NCBI RefSeq assembly: GCF_000236035.1
Contig: NZ_JH393257.1
Span: 681,370-745,369 of the forward strand
Length of the DNA: 64,000 nt
Source of the DNA: Vreelandella boliviensis LC1
GTDB taxonomy: Bacteria; Pseudomonadota; Gammaproteobacteria; Pseudomonadales; Halomonadaceae
Direction: 5' to 3'
The notes beneath the pieces were generated by a model. That model ran no database searches, was not told the origin of the DNA, and saw nothing but the letters and a program-made list of their open reading frames with translations. Shown here piece by piece: positions 41,926 through 50,042 of the stretch. Both the position numbers and the translations under genes were made by a program. The stretch's first letter is position 1, and every line of letters begins with the position of its first letter.

Positions 41926-42305
41926 TTAGCGTAATCCTCCGGTACAATCCTTTGACTGAATTCAAATTCGCTTATTTGCCGAATCGACATACGATAGAGT
42001 CCATTCGATCAGCTAAATGCGTCCTTCTGCTATTGCTCGCCATCGCTAAGACACACACCATGTGGGCATATGAAGATGAAATTACATTTTAGGTATAGCA
42101 TGAGTGTAGACTACTTGGCACCCTGACTGTCCGGGCATTTTGGAAGGGATGAGGAAAAAATTAGAACTTGCTCAATATGTTGAGCAGTGAGGATGGGCGA
42201 TCTATTAAGCTAGCGGTCTACCGGTTTAAGCCTTTCTCCTGAAAGCTACTATAAACTCAGTCGCCGTGTAGGCATGCAGAAACTTTCATGGCTTATCTGC
42301 CTAGG
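41926..42305. other. 380-bp spacer upstream of opgG
   Basis: No convincing gene. It must contain the opgG promoter (minus strand) and the 3' flank of the diguanylate cyclase/phosphodiesterase gene. The only structure I see is a small hairpin at 42169-42186, listed separately. A plus-strand frame from 41892 lacks a ribosome site and family features. Confidence 0.6.
42154..42186 (-). terminator. Weak hairpin with T tract, possible terminator
   Basis: TGCTCAA and TTGAGCA make a 7-bp stem with a 4-base loop; on the minus strand a run of six T follows after about eight bases. It lies 120 bp beyond the stop of the GGDEF-EAL gene. The stem is GC-poor and the T tract is displaced, so an operator is also possible. 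Confidence 0.3.
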
Positions 42306-44651
42306 CTAAATGAGCCAGCGTTGGGCAAACTGTTCGGCTGCCAGTGGCCGATCGAAATAGTAGCCTTGCCCCTGAGCACAACCCATTGCAAGCAATGCGT
42401 TGATTTGTTTTTGGTTCTCAATACCTTCTGCAATGGTCTCAAGTCCCAGCGTATTCGCCATGACAATAATCGTCGCCACAATGACACGGTCGTTGTCGCT
42501 GGTGAGCATATCGCGGACAAAGGAAATATCGATTTTAATTTTATCAGCGGCGAAACGCTTTAGGTAGGCAAGCGATGAATAACCGGTGCCAAAATCATCA
42601 ATGGAAAGCCCTAACCCGTTGCTCTTTAAAACTTCGGTCATGGCGATCGCCTTTTCAGGATTCTCCATGATGCCGCTTTCGGTAATTTCCAGGCTAAGTT
42701 GTGACGCCTCAACACCGAAGTAGGCACAGCGATTGAGCACGTTGGCTGCCAAGTCGTCCTCTTCAAACTGCTGGGCGGCAATATTAATTGCCAACTGACC
42801 AGGCATGGAGTGCCCCTGCTCTCGCCATGCGGCAAGCTGCCTGCAGGCTTCTTCAATCACCCAGTTACCGAGCGCGACAATCATGCCGCGCTCTTCGGCA
42901 ATAGGAATAAATTTACCCGGCGGAACGTCGCCCAGCTCCTCATCGTGCCACCGGCACAGCGCCTCAGCTCCAATCAACAGGCCGCTGTGCAAATCCACCT
43001 GAGGCTGAAAGTGTAGGCTCAGCTGTTTTTCTGAAATGGCAGACGCCAGACGTTTGGCAATATGCAGCTGTTCGGCCACAACGCGCTCCATCCAGTGCTC
43101 AAACACACATACGGGAAGCTTTTGCCGTTTAGCTTGATACATGGCAATGTCGGCGTGTTTCAACAGCTCTAATGGCGTTGCCGCATGCTGAGGATAAAGC
43201 GCTAGACCTATTCCCACGGAGAGTTCGAAGGAGTGTTGCCCAACAATAAACGGAAGCGCTATGCTGTCACACAGTTGCTGAGCGATGGCTATCGCGCTGT
43301 TTGCCTCAACACCAGGGCAAACCACCACAAACTCATCGCCGCCTAACCGTGCTAAGTACTGTCCCTTAGTTAACGACGCTGCAAAGCGTTTGGCAACGGC
43401 CTTAAGGACTAAATCACCCAGGTCGTGCCCAGCAGTGTCGTTGATCTCTTTGAAATGATTAAGATCCAGTAGCAATAGCGCCAGTTTAGTGGTCTGCGTA
43501 TCGGCGACCACTCTCTCTAAGTGGCGCATAAAGGCAGCACGATTGGGCAATTGCGTGCCGGGATCACAAAAAGCCAGTTGGCGTATGCGTACTTCGTCTT
43601 GTTGGCGCTCAAGCTCCGAGGCTGCCCGGGCGGCAAATATCTGCAATACATTGCGCACAACATCCACATCGGCCAGCGGCTTTTTAAACATTACGCCAAT
43701 AAGCCCCATCGGCTGACCATGGCTATTATCTAGCCGCCGCCCAACATAGCCATTCACCCAAGAAAGTGCACCGTTACTTTCAGCAGGCAACACAATGGCG
43801 GCGCCCTCATGAACGATACACTCCTGTTCCATCATCACCTTGTGGCAGGGAACACCGGGGAGGTAGTAGGCAAAATTGCTCAGGACCTGACCATTTACAT
43901 ACAACGTTATGGTATGAGCGATATCAGAATCTTGCTCATCCAGCAGTGCAATAAATCCTACTTCGGCGGTTAACGCCTCAGCCATATGGGCGGTCAGTTG
44001 ATGCAGAAATGCTTCACCATTTTCAGCCGAAACAGCGGTCGCCACGCTAACAACCGCGTGTTGGAAGCGTTGCTGCTCATTAATGGTATTGATCAAGGCT
44101 GTATTGTGTCGACCAATGCGTTGCAGTGCCCGCTGATTATGTAGCAGACGTTCGCGCGTTTGGCCTTCCGCTAACTGACGCGCCAACTCTGCGCCAGCCA
44201 ACGCCGCAGCGATACTTAACACTTCATCGGTATACGGTGGAAGTCCCAAAGCAGAGGAGTGCATTAGCGCAATAACGCCCAAACAGCCGCCACCAGGCGC
44301 TGCGATGGCGACACCCAAATACCCCTCCGCTTTCAGGGCGGCCAAGCGTTGATCATCCGGGAACTGCTGACGAACGTGAGAGGATACATACAGTCGTGAG
44401 TGACCAGCGACCTGTTGGCATGGCGTACCTTGTAGCAAATACGGAGCCGTCTCAATGAACTCGCCCTGAGACCACACCGCCAGCGTGGTCGCAATGCCCT
44501 GGCGGCTATCGACATGTTCAACAACGGCATGATTAACTCCAAGGATATCCGCCAAGGATCTCACAAGGTGTTGAAAAAAGCCCTCTTCACTGAAGTTGGA
44601 CAGCTTATCCGCCCACTGTCGAAAAATCTCTGGTACAGACGTAGGGAGCAT
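42306..44651 (-). CDS. GAF-GAF-GGDEF-EAL cyclic-di-GMP enzyme
   Basis: 781-residue cytoplasmic signalling protein. Two GAF-like sensor domains (about residues 20-165 and 195-345) share a motif with Cys (QGTPCQQV and PGVPCHKVM). The GGDEF domain keeps an intact GGDEF signature and lacks the upstream RxxD inhibitory site (TKGQ stands there). The EAL domain has GAEALCRW, EITESGIM and DDFGTGYSSLAYLKRF, so phosphodiesterase activity is plausible. No membrane segment. Whether net output is synthesis or breakdown of c-di-GMP cannot be read from sequence. Confidence 0.92.
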   Translation of the reverse strand: MLPTSVPEIFRQWADKLSNFSEEGFFQHLVRSLADILGVNHAVVEHVDSRQGIATTLAVWSQGEFIETAPYLLQGTPCQQVAGHSRLYVSSHVRQQFPDDQRLAALKAEGYLGVAIAAPGGGCLGVIALMHSSALGLPPYTDEVLSIAAALAGAELARQLAEGQTRERLLHNQRALQRIGRHNTALINTINEQQRFQHAVVSVATAVSAENGEAFLHQLTAHMAEALTAEVGFIALLDEQDSDIAHTITLYVNGQVLSNFAYYLPGVPCHKVMMEQECIVHEGAAIVLPAESNGALSWVNGYVGRRLDNSHGQPMGLIGVMFKKPLADVDVVRNVLQIFAARAASELERQQDEVRIRQLAFCDPGTQLPNRAAFMRHLERVVADTQTTKLALLLLDLNHFKEINDTAGHDLGDLVLKAVAKRFAASLTKGQYLARLGGDEFVVVCPGVEANSAIAIAQQLCDSIALPFIVGQHSFELSVGIGLALYPQHAATPLELLKHADIAMYQAKRQKLPVCVFEHWMERVVAEQLHIAKRLASAISEKQLSLHFQPQVDLHSGLLIGAEALCRWHDEELGDVPPGKFIPIAEERGMIVALGNWVIEEACRQLAAWREQGHSMPGQLAINIAAQQFEEDDLAANVLNRCAYFGVEASQLSLEITESGIMENPEKAIAMTEVLKSNGLGLSIDDFGTGYSSLAYLKRFAADKIKIDISFVRDMLTSDNDRVIVATIIVMANTLGLETIAEGIENQKQINALLAMGCAQGQGYYFDRPLAAEQFAQRWLI

Positions 44652-45147
44652 GTTATCAAGCGCCTTCGAAATTACACATCAAGCTTCTCTCCCGCTCGTC
44701 CTGAACAGTATTTTTGAAAAAAACACGCCCGTCCGCCGCATAAACGTTTTTCGGTAGCCGATCAAACACCTGAAACTCATAAAAGAAAAAACTATTCAAT
44801 ACTCAACAACCTTTCCTCTAAAACTTTTTAAATAATTTCAAAAATCACTCACAGAAACTCAAATGTTAATATTAAAAACATAATTGTCTCGTGCATTTCT
44901 CAAGCTGCGCTCAGCTATTTACTTCATAGCTACAGAATTTTTCATCTCCGCACTTAGGCTTTTTTATGTTTTTTAAATGCGCAATTAAATTACCACCACT
45001 CCTCCATTATATATTTCAGGCAGTAACTAAATGAAACAAAAAGTAACCAACAGCATCCAAATCAACCTTAGAGGATGATATTCAACCTAAACAGTCCTTC
45101 ATGTCAATAGGTCGTTCCTCAACCATCTAGGTCTAATGGAGGGCATT
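44652..45147. other. AT-rich 496-bp spacer
   Basis: No supported gene. From about 44700 the base composition turns clearly AT-rich with many A and T runs, unlike the surrounding chromosome, and the shift continues through the XRE gene to about 45720. It must contain the promoters of the GGDEF-EAL gene (minus) and of the XRE regulator (plus). I found no inverted terminal repeats, integrase or tRNA that would mark it as an inserted element. Confidence 0.6.
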
Positions 45148-45495
45148 GTGAATAAAACAGAACAGAAACGGCTGGCGGGCAGTATTGGCCGCGCCATTGC
45201 CAAACAGCGGGTTCGCAGTCAATTGACCCAAGAAGAAGTTGCTGAGCGCTTAGGTGTTGGTAATGAAGCCGTTTCGCGCATTGAGCGCGGGCGGGTGATC
45301 CCCAACATTGTGCGTCTAATAGAGCTTGCTGAAATTTTCAACTGCGAAGCAGCGGAGTTGTTTGGGCAAGCAAGTTTTCATATCGATGATCAAACAAGCA
45401 GAATGAAACAGCTTTTAGAACCTTTAAATCAAAATGATCGCATACTAGTTATCGATATTGTTGAAAATTTAACTAAGCGCCTACGAAAATGCTAA
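45148..45495 (+). CDS. XRE-family transcriptional regulator
   Basis: Small DNA-binding protein of 115 residues. A Cro/C1-type helix-turn-helix spans about residues 10-65, with the recognition region LTQEEVAERLGVGNEAVSRIERG and PNIVRLIELAEIF. The C-terminal 50 residues are a helical tail. I prefer GTG 45148 with GGAGGG five bases upstream to the ATG at 45136. Codon use is more AT-rich than in neighbours and the gene is flanked by AT-rich noncoding DNA, which suggests recent acquisition. Target unknown. Confidence 0.85.
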   Translation: MNKTEQKRLAGSIGRAIAKQRVRSQLTQEEVAERLGVGNEAVSRIERGRVIPNIVRLIELAEIFNCEAAELFGQASFHIDDQTSRMKQLLEPLNQNDRILVIDIVENLTKRLRKC

Positions 45496-45783
45496 TAATG
45501 CATAACGATAAGGGATCTCTTTTGCAATTATAAAACCAATCAAAAATCGCTAAAAATAATCAGTTAAAGAATCACGATAATGTTTACTATTTTAAAAATC
45601 TCACGCAGCGAATAAAATATGATTAATAGCATTAGTTTTACAAAAAATAATTTTATATAATCAGCTGTACAACAAGAACATGCTCTATTGGTTGAATTAT
45701 TACTTTCATGCTATAGGTAGTCTGATGTAGATAGTCGACACCCGCCGTTCAGCAATCGCAGCGTTGCGCTGCAAAGAGGCGTT
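45496..45783. other. AT-rich spacer after the XRE gene
   Basis: 288 bp, strongly AT-rich up to about 45720 (stretches such as CAAAAAATAATTTTATATAATC), then returning to the normal composition before the methyltransferase gene. No gene or terminator hairpin was identified. Confidence 0.6.
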
Positions 45784-46416
45784 ATGCTAAATACCACTGA
45801 GTGGAATCGCCTACGCTACACCATTTACGCACCTTTCTACGATGCAGTAGCTACCCGTGCGTTTCGCAGGCCGCGGCGTATTGCGCTTGGCCAAGTGGAT
45901 TGGGAGCCCGGTATGCGGGTGCTGCTGGTAGGCGCCGGAACGGGGTTAGACCTGCCTTTTCTTCCTCATGATATCGAATTGCACGCCACCGATATCGCTC
46001 CGGCCATGGTGAAGCGCACGGCCAAAAGGGCCGAGGCGCTGCGCCGCGATGTTGAGTGTGTTGTGATGGATGCAGAGGCGCTCAGCTACCCCGACGAGCA
46101 CTTTGATGCCGTCGTCATGCATTTGATTATTGCGGTAATGCCTGACCCCCAGCAAGGGCTTGCCGAGGCATACCGTGTGCTAAAACCCGGCGGGCAGCTG
46201 TGTGTGATGGATAAGTTTCAGCCGGATGAACAGCCGTCAGGGCCGGGGCGGCGTCTACTGAACCAGCTAACATCAGCGCTCGCAACCGATATTACTCGCC
46301 AAGCGCAGCCACTGCTCACCGAGGCTGGATTCCAGATTCGACACGACGAACCGGTGCTGATGGATGGGCTATTCCGTGCACTGCTAGCCTACAAAGATGC
46401 GCCTTCTAAACGTTAA
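45784..46416 (+). CDS. Class I SAM-dependent methyltransferase
   Basis: 210-residue methyltransferase. The N-terminus (YTIYAPFYDAVATRAF) and the SAM motif VLLVGAGTGLDLPFLP, followed by ATDIAPAMV and later VLKPGGQLCVMDKF, resemble the UbiE/PmtA group, including Rhodobacter-type phosphatidylethanolamine N-methyltransferases. The substrate is not decidable here. The first G of the usual GxGxG is preceded by Val rather than Asp, which is normal variation. No operon partner; the next gene starts 96 bp later. Confidence 0.85.
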   Translation: MLNTTEWNRLRYTIYAPFYDAVATRAFRRPRRIALGQVDWEPGMRVLLVGAGTGLDLPFLPHDIELHATDIAPAMVKRTAKRAEALRRDVECVVMDAEALSYPDEHFDAVVMHLIIAVMPDPQQGLAEAYRVLKPGGQLCVMDKFQPDEQPSGPGRRLLNQLTSALATDITRQAQPLLTEAGFQIRHDEPVLMDGLFRALLAYKDAPSKR

Positions 46417-46512
46417 TCGTGTGACTTTTTACCGCTGCGTGAAGGCTAGCGATCGTTAAGTAAACTATCTAAGCTGTCTCACTACTTTCCCGATACCACT
46501 CGGATTCAGCGA

Positions 46513-47889
46513 ATGACAGCCCGTTCCCCTACCCGCACTAGTAAACTGCTTTTTGCCCTGCTTAGCCGCCTGCACTTATATACGGGCCTCTTCATCGGCC
46601 CTTTTATTCTTATCGCGGCGTTATCCGGCATTGCCTACTTACTCAGCCCGCCACTTGAAGAGTGGTTCTACCATGACACCCTATATGGCGTCACTCAGGG
46701 CGAGCCTCAACCGCTTGCCGAACAGATCGCTGCTGGGCAGCGCTATCTAGGCGTTCCAACCTTACCCAGCGCAGTACGCCCTGCACCAGAACACGGCGAC
46801 ACCACCCGACTGATGTTTAGTGAGCTAGGTCTCGGCCCTTCAGAACATCGCGCATTGTTTGTTGATCCGATTTCGCTCGCAGTGACTGGTGATACAACGG
46901 TTTACGGCACCAGCGGAATACTTCCGCTACGCACAGCAATTGATCACTTTCATCGCCAGCTGTTAATGGGTGATATAGGCCGTCTATATAGTGAACTGGC
47001 TGCCTCTTGGCTCTGGGTTGCCGCGCTGGGTGGCCTCATGCTGTGGGTTTGGCAACGCCGCACGCTAAAAGCGCGCTCGGGGCCCCAGGCAACCCGCCGA
47101 CGCCACGCAACGCTTGGTTGGGTCTTATCCCTCGGGCTGCTGTTCTTTTCCGCCACGGGGCTGACCTGGTCACAGTGGGCAGGAGGCAATATTGCCGAGC
47201 TACGCCACGCCTGGGGCTGGAGTACGCCAAGCGCCTCAACAGCGCTGATCGATACCGATACCCAACCACACGATGAACATGCGGAACATCGCGGCCACAT
47301 GGCCATGGTCTCCGCAGCCATCGCATTAGATGACTTTGATCGGGCGCTGAGCGCTGCGCGTCAAGCGGGTCTCAGCGCTGCGCGACTTCAGCTAACGCCC
47401 CCGAGCGGCCCTCAACAAGCATGGCGGGTAGCCGAAATTGACCGCCAGTGGCCTACCCAAGTCGACCAAGTAGCACTGCATCCGCACAGCATGGCAGTGA
47501 CCGATCAAACCGACTTCGCCACCTTTCCACTAGCCGCCAAACTCACCCGCTGGGGGATTGATCTGCATATGGGCGTGCTGTTTGGCTTCGTAAATCAAGT
47601 CGTGCTGGCGCTGATCGCCACAGGGCTTGTGACATTGATAATATGGGGCTATTTGATGGCATGGCGACGGCTGCGCACGCTAAGTGGTCAGCGCTTTCCC
47701 ACGGTAACTGAGCCCTGGCTATTGCTGCCGATTACCGCCAAGCTAGGCGTAGTGCTTGTCGCGATCACGTTGGGCGTGGCGCTGCCTGTATTGGGCGTCA
47801 GCTTAGCGGTTTTTATCGTGATGGATGCGCTGCGCTGGTATGTTAAACAACGCATCAGCGCACATCGCCAACCCACTGAAACGAGGTGA
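46513..47889 (+). CDS. PepSY-associated transmembrane protein
   Basis: 458-residue inner-membrane protein of the PepSY-TM type (PiuB/FoxB-like). Membrane segments lie near residues 20-45, 160-180, 198-215, 355-380 and 405-435, with a large periplasmic loop between the third and fourth. The first segment, LLSRLHLYTGLFIGPFILIAALSG, carries the histidine-containing start typical of the family. Relatives work in reduction of imported ferric chelates, but no TonB receptor is next to it here, so iron is only a guess. A small gene follows after 3 bp. Confidence 0.85.
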   Translation: MTARSPTRTSKLLFALLSRLHLYTGLFIGPFILIAALSGIAYLLSPPLEEWFYHDTLYGVTQGEPQPLAEQIAAGQRYLGVPTLPSAVRPAPEHGDTTRLMFSELGLGPSEHRALFVDPISLAVTGDTTVYGTSGILPLRTAIDHFHRQLLMGDIGRLYSELAASWLWVAALGGLMLWVWQRRTLKARSGPQATRRRHATLGWVLSLGLLFFSATGLTWSQWAGGNIAELRHAWGWSTPSASTALIDTDTQPHDEHAEHRGHMAMVSAAIALDDFDRALSAARQAGLSAARLQLTPPSGPQQAWRVAEIDRQWPTQVDQVALHPHSMAVTDQTDFATFPLAAKLTRWGIDLHMGVLFGFVNQVVLALIATGLVTLIIWGYLMAWRRLRTLSGQRFPTVTEPWLLLPITAKLGVVLVAITLGVALPVLGVSLAVFIVMDALRWYVKQRISAHRQPTETR

Positions 47890-47892
47890 GAG

Positions 47893-48173
47893 ATGCCAAA
47901 AGCCCCCGTTAAACGCTTTCGCCGTTTACCCGACGACGAACAATCGCGCGTTATCGAAATGGCCTGGGAAGACCGCACGCCGTTTGAAGCGATCGAAACG
48001 CTGTTTGGGCTTGCCGAGCCCGATGTGATTGAGGTGATGCGCCACCAGCTTAAACCCGCCTCGTTTCGTTTCGTTTATGGCGCAAGCGTGTCACCGGCCG
48101 CGCTACCAAACATAGCGCATTGCGTTCACCTGATGTGCTAAGGGGCTACTGCCCGACGCAGTATAAGCGCTGA
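47893..48173 (+). pseudogene. DUF2805-like small protein, frameshifted by 5-bp duplication
   Basis: The first 58 codons match the TIGR03643/DUF2805 family (VIEMAWEDRTPFEAIETLFGL, MRHQLKPASFR). The family then reads LWRKRVTGRATKH, but the open frame turns into an unrelated tail and stops at 48141. The family sequence continues in another frame: WRKRVTGRATKHSALRSPDVL up to TGA 48171-48173. At the switch TCGTT is present three times in a row (48061-48075); with two copies the frame is intact and encodes a 91-residue protein. So this is a 5-bp tandem duplication, a phase switch or a sequence error. It follows the PepSY-TM gene by 3 bp. Function of the family is unknown. Confidence 0.8.
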
Positions 48174-48239
48174 GACCCATTAGCAGATACGAAACGGATC
48201 CGCCCCCTCCAAAACAGCCCTTTCTCTAAACACCTGCAT

Positions 48240-48259
48240 TGTTATATTATCACATAACA
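48240..48259 (+). promoter_or_regulatory. Zur-like operator of the COG0523 GTPase gene
   Basis: TGTTATATTATCACA (48240-48254) matches the gammaproteobacterial Zur palindrome TGTTATA-N-TATAACA at 14 of 15 places. The sequence continues to ATAACA (48254-48259), giving a second, weaker overlapping copy and an outer TGTTAT/ATAACA inverted repeat. It is 27 bp before the start of a COG0523 GTPase gene, a family often controlled by Zur. Confidence 0.6.
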
Positions 48260-48285
48260 TAGACCCGTTTAGAGGTGACCTAGCA

Positions 48286-49512
48286 ATGACCGCATTTTCT
48301 CCCCTACCCGTGACAGTGCTTTCGGGTTTTCTTGGTGCCGGTAAAACCACCGTGCTCAATCATATTCTTGCCAATCGTGAAGGTCGTCGCGTAGCGGTAA
48401 TCGTTAACGATATGAGCGAGGTGAATATCGACGGCGCGCTAGTGCGCGGTGGCCCTGGTGAGTCGACGCTGGATGGTGACGTTGCACTGAACCGTAGCGA
48501 AGAGCGTTTGGTAGAGATGAGCAATGGCTGCATCTGCTGCACCTTGCGCGAAGACTTACTGGAAGAAGTCAGCCAACTGGCAAGAGAAGGCAAGTTCGAT
48601 TACTTAGTCATTGAGTCCACCGGGATTTCCGAGCCACTGCCGGTCGCAGAAACTTTTACCTTTGAAGATGAAAGCGGCCAGAGTCTTTCTCATGTGGCAC
48701 GGCTGGATACGCTGGTCACGGTGGTGGATGGTGCCAACTTTCTAGAACAGTACCGCGAAGCGCAAAGCCTCGCCGAAGCAGGCGAAAGTCTGGGTGAAGA
48801 CGATGAGCGCAATGTCGCCGATCTGTTAGTAGATCAAATCGAGTTTTGCGATGTGCTTCTGATCAGCAAAACTGACCTGATTGATGCAAAAGAGTTGGAG
48901 GCGTTGAAGGCTATCCTGCACTCGCTGAACCCCGACGCGGAGCTGGTGCCGATCACCCAAGGCGGCGTGCCGTTGGATAAAGTGCTGGATACCGGTAAGT
49001 TCAATTTCGAGCGCGCCCAACTGGCACCGGGCTGGCTAAAAGAGATGCGCGGCGAGCATGTGCCCGAGACCGAAGAGTACGGGATTGGCAGCTTTGCTTA
49101 TCATGCCCGTCGCCCCTTCCATCCGCAAAAATTCCACGACCTGTTGAACCAGGAGTGGTTTGGTAAGGGCCTGTTGCGCTCGAAAGGCTTTTTCTGGCTG
49201 GCCACTCGCCCTCAAGCCGCAGGTCAGTGGAGCCAGGCAGGCGGTATCGCCCACCACGGCCCAGCCGGGGTATTCTGGAAAGCCATTCCCGAAGAACGTT
49301 GGCCAACTGACCCCGAAACACGTCAGTTTATTATGGAGAAGTGGCAGGAGCCGTTTGGTGATATGCGCCAGGAGCTGGTATTTATCGGTCAGAACCTGGA
49401 TCAAGCCAAAATGCGCGAAGCACTGGACGATTGCCTATTGAGCGAAGGCGAGCTTCTGGAAGGGATTGAGGCGTGGAAACAACTGCCCGACCCCTTCCCT
49501 GCTTGGGAGTAA
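48286..49512 (+). CDS. COG0523 (CobW/ZigA-type) GTP-binding metallochaperone
   Basis: 408-residue P-loop GTPase. GFLGAGKTT is the P loop, CICC ([11 protein letters not shown]) the metal-binding Cx[10 protein letters not shown] the Walker B-like part and SKTDLID the guanine-binding motif. The C-terminal CobW domain follows (about residues 260-390). Proteins of this class deliver zinc under limitation; a Zur-like box upstream supports that role here over cobalt or nitrile hydratase. The gene ends 9 bp from the convergent K+ channel gene. Confidence 0.9.
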   Translation: MTAFSPLPVTVLSGFLGAGKTTVLNHILANREGRRVAVIVNDMSEVNIDGALVRGGPGESTLDGDVALNRSEERLVEMSNGCICCTLREDLLEEVSQLAREGKFDYLVIESTGISEPLPVAETFTFEDESGQSLSHVARLDTLVTVVDGANFLEQYREAQSLAEAGESLGEDDERNVADLLVDQIEFCDVLLISKTDLIDAKELEALKAILHSLNPDAELVPITQGGVPLDKVLDTGKFNFERAQLAPGWLKEMRGEHVPETEEYGIGSFAYHARRPFHPQKFHDLLNQEWFGKGLLRSKGFFWLATRPQAAGQWSQAGGIAHHGPAGVFWKAIPEERWPTDPETRQFIMEKWQEPFGDMRQELVFIGQNLDQAKMREALDDCLLSEGELLEGIEAWKQLPDPFPAWE

Positions 49513-49521
49513 CCTAACCGG

Positions 49522-49965
49522 CTACTCATCCCCCACGGCCCAGTGCTGCTGCATTTGCAGGAAGGTGAGCGACGCCGACCAGGTAATCAGCATAAATCCG
49601 ATCAAACCTTCGGCACTTAACAGCAACCGCATACCGCCCTCTGGCGTTAGATCCCCAAAGCCGAGGGTGGTATAGCTTATGGCCGACATATAAAGATAAT
49701 CCCACAGTGCCACCGCTTCACTGCCCGAAATCTGTCCCGTTTCGGGCAAAGCTTGTAAGCTAACTAACGCCAGAGCAAAGATACATATTTCAATCAGGTG
49801 GGCAACAAACAACGCTAAAAACAGCACTAAAAAGCGGCCCCGTAACGCAAGCTGCCAATACTCCAATTTACGGCTAATGCGTACCGCCACTTCAAAATGC
49901 ACCAGCACGCTGGTGATAACAGCGGCGACCGTCATCAGCAGCACCGCTACCGTTCCGCTAAACAT
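49522..49965 (-). CDS. Two-pore-domain-type potassium channel protein
   Basis: 147-residue membrane protein with a filter TTLGFGD and pore helix before it (YLYMSAISYTT), between two membrane segments; one or two more hydrophobic segments lie at the N-terminus. This fits the Ion_trans_2 family. The filter GFGD is a common variant of GYGD. I use ATG 49965, with AAGGAG five bases upstream. No RCK domain, so gating is unknown. Confidence 0.85.
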   Translation of the reverse strand: MFSGTVAVLLMTVAAVITSVLVHFEVAVRISRKLEYWQLALRGRFLVLFLALFVAHLIEICIFALALVSLQALPETGQISGSEAVALWDYLYMSAISYTTLGFGDLTPEGGMRLLLSAEGLIGFMLITWSASLTFLQMQQHWAVGDE

Positions 49966-50042
49966 TACAACTCCTTGAATAAGCATCCTTGTAAGAGCTT
50001 AAGCGTAGCCAATAATTCGCCTGGCGTGTCGGTGCGCGCTTT

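Noticed and set aside
41892..42092. Plus-strand frame of 66 codons upstream of opgG
   Set aside because: It begins inside opgG on the other strand, has no ribosome site and no family resemblance.
44967..45035. 22-codon frame in the AT-rich spacer
   Set aside because: Too short and without a ribosome site or conservation evidence.
48078..48141. Tail VYGASVSPAALPNIAHCVHLMC as genuine C-terminus
   Set aside because: The family C-terminus is found in another frame immediately at a 5-bp repeat, so the tail is a frameshift product.
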